A DNA stretch of 64,000 bases from Hirundichthys speculiger. Its lineage: Eukaryota; Chordata; Actinopteri; Beloniformes; Exocoetidae. The notes under the pieces are model-generated. The model did no database searches. It saw nothing but the letters and a program-made list of their open reading frames with translations, and had not been told where the DNA came from. Position 1 is the stretch's first letter; each line of letters opens with the position of its first letter. A program made the translations under genes and the position numbers. Shown here in pieces: positions 39,415 to 51,400 of the stretch. Location of the stretch: positions 110,001-174,000 of the forward strand of contig JAGFBZ010002117.1 of assembly GCA_018398805.1 (NCBI GenBank), given 5' to 3'.

Positions 39415-42400
39415 GGGGGGGTCAAGCCCACGGTCATGAGCGTCTGTGACTTCGGGGGGTGAGGGGAGTAGTCACAGTGTGTGTGTGTTTGTGTGTCCAT
39501 TGTCTAGACTCACAGTCAGGACCAGCTGACTGGCTGATGGTTTAGCTCCACTCCCTGAGAAAGCCGCGGCTCTGATCCGCTGGTGCGCAATGATGCGCGC
39601 ACCACGGACTCGAACGTGCCGGCGCATCAGAAACACGGAGGAAACCGCCGTCAGAGCCGCAGTGACCGATAGCCGAGGCTGCAGGTCACGAGCTTTGTCA
39701 GCTTCGTAACGCTGAGCCCGTTCAGCGGCGTGACGCTGATTCAAGAGCTGAAGGAAGTCTGTCGGTTGTAGAAATGATTTTTATTTTTTTGTCGTTCCGT
39801 CCTCTCAGACGTCCTCAACGCACCGCTACCATCATCCTCTATCTTTCTGATAGAGGAAACATTTGGGTTTCTCGGTCATGAAGCTTCCGAAATGATGCAT
39901 TTAAGAAAAACAAAACAAAGCAAAAAACCCAATCAAGGATGGCCGGGTGAATTAGCTTCCAGAGAAAATATTTAATTAAATAAATAAATGCAACGACTGC
40001 GTGGGAATGATCAAGAGGTGGGGGGGAGTAAAAAAGGAATAAGCAACCCCCCCCACACACACACAGACCAGCCCCCACCACTGAAACAAAGAGCGTCTCA
40101 CCCCTCTCCTGACCTGACCCCTGACCTTTGCACTCCCAGACACCCAGACGGTCTCGCGTCACCACCCCCCACCCCCCTCCCCGCAGATGCGCAACAACGC
40201 CGGTTTCATATGCAAAAAACACACGGCGAGCATTTGCATGCGCACATCTGAATTTCTAATGAAGTCTGGAGGTCACGTTATATGTTTTATGTGAATAGAC
40301 GTTCCTGCTCCTGCAGCCTGTTCAGGATATCTGTGTCTTCACATAAAAGGATGTTTCCTGCATCAACTATTCTTAAAACCCTTTTTTAATTTTCTTGCTG
40401 TCAGCAGTCTCTGGTTTACACTAATTCATGAAAAACCTCTTGTGTATTTTTATTTTTGTTCTATGTCTGTGTCATTTCTTGAACTGAAAGTCCTGTTTCT
40501 GCCTCATCAGGTGATGTTTCACGATGTTTCCTCTATCTTTCAGCCTCCCATAAACCGGTGAGTACGATGACATTAAGGTCCGGCTCGTGTAATTTACGCA
40601 TTAGAAATGAGCTTTTTTTTTTCTTTTTAAACTAAATTACAGCTGACAGGGTTGGCATTTAGGAAGATTCACAAGCAGGAGGTCCTTTCTGAATTCTGCG
40701 TGAACAGACTCTTCTTTTCTTGTTTAATTCAGGGACTATTTTCTGCGCCCTCACGTGCGCGATCCGCCCTGCGACCGTCGGTGAAGCTGCAGAGACGAGT
40801 CCCGGCTCCTCCGAACTAGTTAACAAGAGCGAGGCAGAGCCGTTTCTCCCTCGGATGTTAGCGGGAGGTTCGGGTTTACCAGACGGCCCGACGGTAACTT
40901 CCTCCGTCCTCCAGACTAATTACTAACAAACAAGACGAGATGATGATTTAAACAACCATTTGAGAGGACCAGACAGTCGTAAAGGTTTTTTCCTTTTTTT
41001 TTTCTTCTTTTTCAGACAAATTAATGTGAAACAAGAGACAATCTTTTCCAGATTGCCACATGCAGTCAGACAGTCATCGCCTTTATTTATAGAGGCAGCC
41101 GCTCAGTCCTCACACAGGCTGTGTTTGGATTTATTCACACAGCAACTCAGACATACAGGGCTGGCTCTGACTTCAGACTAATTAATGGGTTGAGCAGACT
41201 AAGAGGGCCTCAGCTGAGCCACTGTCTCGTATGCAGATCATATGCAGAGAAAACACACACATCCCCCCAAAAAAGTGTCAATGAACTTGACCCCTGAACG
41301 CACATGCTGCATGCATCTACATATATGCATGATGAGGGGGTCCCGGTGGCTCTAATGTGCCAGCTTTTTTTTTTGGTGTCTAGACCAGGAGACAATGAAC
41401 AGCTGAGAGGGCGAATGAAAGGAGCGAAATGAAGCGGAGGAATGACGAGAGCTAAATGAAAGGAAGTCGAGAACGACCTGCTAAGCAGCAGCCAACAGGG
41501 TCGGTTAGTCATCGGTTAACTGGTTTGTCTAAACTGTCTTCACGTGGCTTATTGATGTCCGGCTGGGCGTCGCGACGCATCTGATCAGGCTCAGGTAACC
41601 ACAAGTAACATTTGTTAAAAATAAAATGACACCGTTTACGCTTCCTGTCAGTCGATCCAACCATTGGATCAACCAGTCCACACGGCGGTCGAGCTGTTGA
41701 ACGAGGGAACGGGTAAGACAGGAAGGCATTCAGGAGGGAAGGAAGCGAGGAGGCAACGGCAGAAGGGCGAAGGAGATGCTGCCGTCGTCAGGGTCGGTCA
41801 CCATCAACAACATATTTCCAACCACAACCACAACGACTGAATGACACATGCTCAGAGCTGAGCAATTTTATCGATTCTGCGATATATATCGATATTTTTT
41901 TCCCCAGAGAGTATCGAATTTTCAGCCGCGGGTATCGATATTCTAAGCTTCTTTCAAAACCCCCGTGTCCCACCTTTAAAAGCTTGTAAGCAACAATTTG
42001 CACTGTTTAAATAAATGAAACTATTTTTCTCAACACATCTTTTATTCATTTTGTCCAGCATTTGCAAGCTGCCTGTCAGCCATATAATGTGTAATTGATT
42101 CTTTCAGTTCAATTAATTCAAGCAAAGTCATTTTAACACTCACAAGATGTCACAAAATCACTTTGTCCCTTTAAAATCTTCCAGAAAATGATGTAAATGT
42201 ATTGTAAGATGAATATCGATATATATTGTATCGTGAGCCAAATAACGTGTATCGTATCGTCTGACGAGATTAGTGTATTGCTACAGCCCTCGTCCTCTCC
42301 CTTGTCGTCCTCACGTCCACGTTATATTGTATCGTGAGCCGAATATCGTGTATCGCATCGTATCGCGAAATTAGTGTATCACTACAGCCAGTGTTGCCAC

Positions 42401-45400
42401 AGTTACTTTAAAAAAGTAATCTGATAAGTGATTCCTGATTACTCCTTTAAAAAGTAACTTAATTACTTTACAGATTACTTGATTTTAAAAGTAACTAAGT
42501 TAGATTACAAGTTACTTTATTAGTTACATTCAGGAGCTGCCGACAACACCCCCGCCGCCTCAACATAAAAATGACAACCGGTTTGCCAACACTCACTTAC
42601 TGGTTTGGCGCCGAAGTCCAGCTTTTGTTGTTTGGGTGGTGGGGTGGGGGGCCTCCTGCTCTCTGCTTTGTACCACCTTGAGGGAATCGCTCTAGTTTGA
42701 GTCCAAGTGTTTCTTTAAATTTGACGTTGTGTTTTTGTAACTAGATAGAATTTTGCTGCCACCAGCACATAGTGTACTGCTAACTTTATTATTGCCATCT
42801 TTAGCTGACAAAAAGTCAAAATAGTGTCTTGACTTGTCGCATAGTTATGACTTCACTCCCCGAGACGCAAGAAGAAAGCAAATATATATTTTTACTATTA
42901 ATGACAAAAAATAACGCACAGTGACTTCGATAAGTAACTTTAATCTGATTACTGGTTTGAAAATAGTAACGCGTTAGATTACTCGTTACAGAAAAAAAGG
43001 GATCAGATTAGAGGAACGCGTTAGTAAGCAACGCGTTAGTAAGTAACGCGTTACCGGCATCACTGGCTACAGCCCTATTTCTACCCGTAAACCAATCAAA
43101 CCCTCACGTACGAGCGTCTACCAGACATATGCGGCAAACAACAGCCCTTATTTTGAACTGATGCGCACAACTGAGCAGCTTCAGCGACCTTGACGTTACA
43201 GTTGTCAGCACACAGCGAGCGTGGCTCGAGATCTGTGACATTTTATTTTAGGCAATGAAACAGCATCCTTGCTGAATGAAACGATCCCTAAAACCAGGAG
43301 AACAAAGAAGAAGCAGCTGAGCAAACTTTTACGCGGCGGATGCGTCTTTTCTTCAGAGACAAATTATGGTGTCCTTTTAACGTCCGTTAGGATCACAGCG
43401 ACGATGCGAGCTGTCAATCACATGGACGAAAAATATAAAAGGAAGAAGCCAAATTCTGATCCATATTCTCCTCACCTGGGACCATGTGACCTCCCATCTG
43501 GCTGCACAAACATCACAGAGGCAGCTGCACAGAGGAGAAGCTCGCCGAAGCGCTCGCACGGAGCGTGAGACAGCCAGACAGAGAGGTTTACATAATAAGT
43601 CTAGGAGGCCGGCCAGAACCGACTCACTCATTTAATTTCCATGATTCACTGAGTGAGCGCCGAACAGAGATGGGAAAAATTATCAATGAGAAGTCGGGAC
43701 GGAGACGAGAGCGACAAACCCCGTCCAGTAACGGCGGCCGGCGATGTTTACCGCGCTTCACTCCCTCACAGCCGAAACATCAACCGTCCCGGATCACTCA
43801 GTCCTTCTGGGGACGTCGCTTTGGGTTGGACCAGAAAGAACAGTGCAGTCTGAGTCGTCTGCTGTCCCTCGACCCGTGACGGCCACGTTCACCACGTCCG
43901 CCTCAGCGAGAAGCCGTCAAAGTGACAGTCTGAGAGGGAGTTGCAGGAGTGTTGCATCAACATCTGGCTTTGCACAAATACACAGTCGAAAGCAGAATTA
44001 AACATTGAAAACTGGAAAAAAAAAAAAGAAAAGAAGACTGTACAGAACATTCGCTGTCGGGAGCTTCTGATCTCGAGCGGCGGCGTTCACAAAAATCAAA
44101 GCACGGACCTTGACGCGTGATCCGCGGTGGAGTGAAACGAGGTTTCAGGAAGGGGTGGAGCTGAGGTGATGGCTGGCTCCGCCTCCTTGAACCTGCTGCC
44201 GTGAACGAAGCTGTGGAGTCACGATTAAAACCGGGTCGGTCGCTCTGCATCTCTGTGGGTCTTTGAAACCAAACACGTCACCAGAGACGCCGCAACGGGG
44301 TCGGCATACTAGGCAATTTCCTAGGGCCCCGAGCTGGGCGGGCCCCAGGACAGTGGTGACATTGGTCCTTTTGTCAATTACAAAATGACTGAACTGCTTT
44401 AGACACTGCTACGACCATATGTTGGATATGTTGGGCCCCCACTAGCTGCCTCGTGTGTTAAGGGACCCCCGAGACGCAGCCAATATCGACCCATATCAAT
44501 GACACAACCTGAAACCTCCATAGACACTGCAGCGACATGTTTGGAACCCCCCTAATGGGGCCCCGACTGCCCGTGGCCGGCTTTCTTCAATACTTCAAAC
44601 TCAAAATGAAGCGACCTTATGGATCAGGACACGCAAAAAGAAAAAAAACGAAGATGAAGAAAATAGAAAACGCTAGAGCGGTAAGTTCAGACGTGTATAA
44701 TCTGACATTATTAAAAAAAAAAAGTTGTGATGCCACTTTCTTCCAGTCTGTAGTCTCATGAAGCACAACTCCACATGACATGTTTACTGCACCTTAGCCT
44801 AGCTTATTTAAACACTAATTAACAGTAAGATCTCAACAGAACGTGTTGTGAGACTTCTTTGGACATAGAAGACATCACCACTTCATTAGCACAAGCCAAG
44901 GCCCGCAAAGAAAAGTTTTAAAAACAGTTTCCACCAAGACGTGGATATGGAGCCAAAGACCACTGACAATGTTTTTTTTTTTTCTTTTAACTTTTTTTTT
45001 TGCTTGATTGTGTTTTTTGTCTAACTTTGCACAGTTCAGTTGTGTTTGTGATGTTATATTGTATTTTAAGTTTTCTTACATTATTGTGCACTTCTGTTAT
45101 TTAAAATAATAGATTTCTGAATTGAATGATCTTGGTGATTTTGGGTCGGGAGGGCCCCCATGCTCACTCTTGCCCAGGGCCCCCAAGGTGACTAGAAACG
45201 CCCCTGCACCTCACAGACAGACCTCCACTGTTTCAGGAGCTCCTTTAACGTCCCCTCTGACGATTTTCGACCACTTTTCCACAGTTTATCTCATCTTCAG
45301 GGCTCAAACCCGTCCGTCAGTTATGTTTCTGCCCTCTCATCCAAACACTGAGCCCCGAACCTGAACGGTTTGATGAAAACAGTAACGTGGAGGCTGAGAA

Positions 45401-48400
45401 GGGAAGTCTATCTGAGCGAAGCACCAGCCCACCCTTCCCGTGAACGACGAAGTGACTCAAACCCAAACACTTGTGCCCTCCAGATGAACTCAGGCGCACT
45501 CAGGACGCATGACCCGAATAGCGTTTACGTCGGCTGCAGGGACGGGCGGTGGACGCGTCAACGTGAAGACATGCGGCGACACACGCAGCGGGAAGACCGG
45601 GATGCACGCGGGAAGTGACTGCTCTGAGCCGACGGCGGCGGTGACTTCACACGCACAGACAGGCGAGCGCGCATGGCTAACCTGTGAGTAATGCTGACGT
45701 CATGTGCTTTGACTGGCGGCGTCTGCAGCACAGAACAGATGTGCTTTTGCATATGCGCCTCTGAGCAACCGTGTGTGTGTGTGTGTGTGTGTTAGATACA
45801 ACACACAACGAGCACATGAAACCCTACAATTACAACCTGAGATCCAGATGGAGATAAATGATCGTCTGTGATGAGTCAAGGATCCGCTCTTTTGAATGCT
45901 TCAAATCCAGCTGCTGGAGGTGCACGGCGATGCAACCTCAGTTTAGCTTTGCATTTACCGCCGCTGTCAGGAGCCAGGAGCACCGGCGAAGGTTTAGGAG
46001 CACGCCCAAACATCTGCTGTCACCGCCGAGAAACACAGGACCTCCTGCCTTCTCTGCAGCTTGATGGCGCCGATAAAATACGGTCAAAGGTCACGCCTCA
46101 TCTCGGCTCAAGCCGCCACTCTCACACCGGTTCTTCGTCCGCGTCCGCCAGCATCACCAGCTCCACCGCCAACTAGGGTTGGGAATCGAGAACTGGTTCC
46201 TGTAGAGAACCGGTTCCGTGTGTTTCTCTTCCATGGAATCGTTTGGCAGTTTATGGGAAAAATCTTATCAATTCCCTTCCCTACCGCCAACCACGCCAAC
46301 TACGTTCAAGCCAAGCTTTCTGGCTAATAAAGTAAATGAATGAATGAGCCTCTGGTGTCATTCAAGCATCTTCCCGCTCTGTTTTTGAGCTCCTCCCTTC
46401 TCTGTCGCGTCAACGTCCTCCTTTGATCCCCATATTTCAAGAGTTATAAAGTGGATTATCTGGTGTTTTGCTTTGTTCCACCGGCTCTTTCATCTTCCCG
46501 TCACACTCCGGTGCATGCTGCCCGCTACATCTGCACCGGCTTAAAAAATAATCTTGTTTTTAGAATAAAGACCAGTTCGTCGTTAGTTTCAGTCTGTCAG
46601 CTCCTGCACGAGGCTTTATTTTTTTGTTAAGTCTTTCTCCGTCTTTTACAGACAGCCTGTTCATTCTTTCCAGAGTTACGACATGTTCTTCCCGCTCCGC
46701 TCTGCACTCCGTCTCCTTCTTTGGTTTATCTGTTTACCTCCTTCCAGCCTCCAGACTAAACATCACGTCTGCTTTCAGACAGAGGAATCGAGTGGGCCTG
46801 CACGTGCACGTACATGTGCATGTGTGTGTGTGTGTGTGCTTCTATCTGCATTCTCATCTCGTCTCACTGTTACAAGTCCAGGCAGTGATCTGAATTACTA
46901 TTAACAACAAAACTGAAACATAGGGATGCACGATAACTGTTTTAAAACTGATAACCGATAACACACATATACCTAAGATCATTACATCAATACTATGAAC
47001 AAAATCAAAAATAGTTTTGACTTTTTAAATGAACAGATATTTATTTTTTCCAATGAAAAACTACTGGCAAGCCGCTCAAACATTTTCATAAAGCTATCAA
47101 ACAAACCTATTTGATATCTCACATTAACTTAAATAAGGTTCATTACTGACTGATATAAAAAATAAAGGCTCCTTGAACTGATGGAAATACATGCATCAGA
47201 ATTACTAACTGAAAAAGATTAACATTTAAAGGATTTTGGCTTGTGGTTCCATTTAAATTAATACCTTTAATTAAAGTAAATGAGGTTCATTAGTTTTAGG
47301 TTTTTATTTTTTAATCTCACGGAAGCTTTAGATGAGAGGAATGAGGGAGAGGAGAGACTGCTGCTGGCTTGCACACGTTAGCATTAGCTTCCGTTAGCTC
47401 ACATTAGCGCGATTGTTATGTTGTAGGTGGCTGATCAGGTTTTACGTATTAAAGCTTGTGCTTCCCTCCTCGTAGAATTCACTCGGAGGATTCGTCACAA
47501 AAAACTACCAAACTATCTTCTTCTGAAACTTTAACAAAGTTCCACGCCGCCATGTTTGTTGTGATCAGCGCTGTGCTGCAGGCTGCATTCAAGGTGCAAC
47601 ATAAATTCCCACGTTCCCTCTTTGCTAGTCGTTCTTTCAGCCTTTTCTATTTTTCTCTTTTTTATGTGTAACATGTGGGAAAATTCTGCAAATATCAATT
47701 AAAGTCAGCAACTACCAAAATTATGACCGAGTTAACGAGTTGTTTTCTGGCATGAGGGGGTATTCTTGATTTTCCTGATTGAGTAATCGTTTTTCTGATT
47801 ATGCCGACGTCACTTAAACATAACATTCACTGCCGGTCATTCAAGGCTCAGAGGGAGTGAGGCACTGCTATGTTGACAGAAATATATATGTTATCTGGGC
47901 TATTCGTCGTGATATCGGACTTATCGGGATGACGTCATAATTTCCTGTTATGGCCCGATAATTATCGTGCACTCCTACTGAAATGTGCACGGAAGGGCTC
48001 TCATGCACTTCAGTCTGACCCCCCCCCCCCCACCCCCCCCATGCACCCGGGTTTCGGAACAGCACATCCACATCCGTCTTTCATGGGGAAAATGCAACTC
48101 TCCGACAGCTTGGACGAGCACGAAACAAAATATCCCGCTTCTTTGCCATTTCCAGCTCTGCAACTGCAGATCTAAAAATGCTTTTTTTTCTTTGCTACAG
48201 CAGCAGGGAAGAGTGAAGGATTACGGTGTTCATAAAAAACAAAACCAATCCTCCAGCCTGAAGCCAGGGTGGGCAGCATTTGGAAAAGGATTTAAAAAAG
48301 AGAGACAGAAATGCATGCACGGGCATTTGCATCTACTTTATATGGTCTAAATGGAGATTAGCATCGGATCAGTCCTCCTCACCGATCCACTCTGAGACGA

Positions 48401-51400
48401 CCTGGAATCGGCCGCAGCCCCTCACCAGCGCAGGACATTTTCTTACAACACAGCAAAGAGGAAGTTCAAGAAGTCAAGCTTCCTGTCTGACACCACTCAA
48501 GCTGCAATACACTTTTAAAAAAAAGGTTTTTTTGGAAACAACTGCCCAGAAGATGCTTAGATGCTTCACGGTCTGTGTGAGCATCAGTGTGACTGCAGCT
48601 TGAATCTGAAGTGTTTCTCCGTCCGAAATATTACACGCTAATAATATCGCTGAAAAAAAGAGAGAAAGAACATCTCCCAGTTTCATACCGGGAGGTCAAC
48701 ATTAGGCAATTTTAGCGATTTTATCGACTCTGCGATATATATCAATATTTTATTTTCCCAGAGAGTGTCGATTTTTCAGCCTTGGGTATCGATATTCTAA
48801 GCTTCTTTCAAAACCTCCCTGTCCCACCTTTAAAAGCTCGCAAGCAACAATTTGCACTGTTTAAATAAATGAAACTATTTTTCTCAACAAATCTTTTATT
48901 CATTTTATCCAGCATTTGCAAGCTGCCTGTCAGCCATATAATGTGTAATTGATGCTTTCAGTTCAATTAATTCAAACAAAGTCATTGGAACACTCACAAG
49001 ATGTCACCAAAATCACTTTGTCCCTTTAAAATCTTTCAGAAAATGATGTAAATGTATTGTAAGACGAATATCGATACATATCGTATCGTGAGCCGAATAT
49101 CGTGTATCGTATCGCATCGTGAGATTTGTGTATCGCTACAGATCTACTCAATATCGTCCCTCAGAAAAACCAGCGTCTGAACTCTGATCGATGCTCCCTT
49201 CAAACCGTCATGGCGGATCAGTGTCACGTGTTTCACTCATGTTATGAGACAAAGCAGATGTTTTTACAGGGATACATGTCCATATATGTCCATATATGTT
49301 GATATATGTTGATACATGTCCATATATGTTGATATATGTCCATATATGTTGATATATGTCCATATATGTCCATATATGTTGATATATGTCCATATATGTC
49401 CATATATGTTGATATATGTCCATATATGTTGATATCATGCCATATATGTCTCCATCTATGATATATTCCATATATGACCATTCGTGAGTCCATATGTCCA
49501 TATATGTTGATATAGGATATATGTCCATATAGATCTGAGAATCACGACGTGAGGACGGTCCATCTCCTTCCACCGTCAGCGGCAACAGCAGGACCGGCAG
49601 GACACTTCCAACACGATGCATCGATGTGCTCAGGCGTCAGGCGTTCAGCCTCAGATCCGGTCCACTTGTGTCTGCAGGGATCCAACAGGATCCTCCAGCA
49701 ACTTAAAGTCAGAATTATAACGTATCTGTGCACAGCTCTGTTGGAGCAGTTATGTAAGACTTTAATATGTTCCCTAAACACGCTTCCCACATCATACATG
49801 GGGGGTCAAGCTGAAAACGTGCTCTTTAGCGTTCAGCTTTGAAGTACCTAAATGGGAACTGTTGCCCAGGTTTCTCAGCCCGGTCAGAGACCCTCACTGA
49901 TTCATCCAGCTGCTGCAGCTTAAAGACATACAGAAACAACTCTACAAAACTATGTGTTCTATCGTTTTCTCAAACAGAATTAAAACAGCTGTATTCTAAC
50001 TGCACGCTTTCATCTATGTTTAAATTTCATTCTTTTTTTGCATTTTTCATATTCATTTTCTTTTTATATTTTAACTCTACATTTTCATTTAATTTCTATA
50101 TTTTTTTGTGTCCAATGAGGAGTCACTGCAACAAAATTTCTATTCTATTCTATCTATTCTGTTCTGTTCTGGTCTGTTCTATCATTATATTCTACCCATT
50201 CTATCTATTCTGTTCTATCTATTCTATTCTACCTATTCTATTCTATTCTACCTTTTCTATTCTATTCTATTCTATTCTGTTCTATCTATTCTATTGTTCT
50301 ATTCTATTCTATTCTATTCTATTCTTTTCTGTTCTATCTATTAGATTCTATTCTGTTCTGATCTATTCATTCTATTCTACCTATTCTATTTTGTTTTGTT
50401 CTATCTATTCTGTTCTATCTATTCTATTCTATTCTATTCTATTCTATTCTATTCTTATCTATTCTATGTTTTTCTGTTCTATCTATTCTTCTCTTTCTAT
50501 CTATTTATTCTATTCTTCTATTCTATTCTATTCTGTTCTATTCTATTTCTTTCTATTATTCATATTGTTCTATTCTATTCTGTTTTCTATTCTCTATTCT
50601 TTTCTATTTCTATATATCTATTCGTTCTGATCTATTCTATTTTGTTTTGTTCTGTTCTCTCTATTCTGTTTCTTCTATTCTACTATTATTCTTTTTCTAT
50701 ATCTATCTATTCTATTCTATATTCTATTCTATTCTTTCTTTTTCTTCGCTATTCTATTCTATTCTATTCTATTCTACTATTTATTTATTTTGTTCTTCTA
50801 TTCTGTTTCTCATTCTTCTCTTTCTTATTCCTATTATGTTTATTCTATTCTATTTATTATTCTTCTTTTTCTATTCTGCGTTTTCTATTCTATTTCTATT
50901 GTTTCTATTCTCTATTCTATTTTGTTTTGTTCTGTTCTTCTATCTAGTTCTATTCTATTTTAATTTCTATTATTTTCTTTCTATCTATATTCTATTTGTT
51001 TTTATCTATATCTATCTATCTATTCTGTTCTGATCTATCCATTCTATTCTACCTATTCTATTCTATTTTGTTTTGTTCTGTTCTGTTCTCTCTATTCTGT
51101 TCTACCTGTTCTGTTCTATTCTGTTCTGTTATGTCTATTCTGTTCTATTCTATTCTGTTCTGTTATGTCTATTCTGCTCTATTCTATTCTATTCTGTTTT
51201 GTTCTGTTCTCTTTGATTCTGTTCTATTCCAATCTCTTATATTCTGTTCTCTTCTATTCTATTCTATTCTATTCTGTTCTGTTCTATACTGTTTTGTTCT
51301 GTTGTATTCCGTTCTATGGTTGTTTTCTTAGCCTTAATTTGAATGTCTGTGAGATTCAGGTTACAAATGAAAGAAGAAGAAAAAACAAACTAAGTGCAGC

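Larger units (their letters stand above)
39422..41852. other. pmepa1 intron 1, no gene recognised
   Basis: Mixed sequence, CpG-rich at 39,540-39,730 with short unrecognised ORFs on the minus strand. Two SMAD boxes (39,502; 41,378). Confidence 0.4.

Noticed and set aside
49839..51331. ORFs of 110-263 codons rich in Phe/Tyr/Ser/Leu resembling a membrane protein
   Set aside because: Translation of the TTCTA pentanucleotide tract. The apparent hydrophobicity is a composition artefact.
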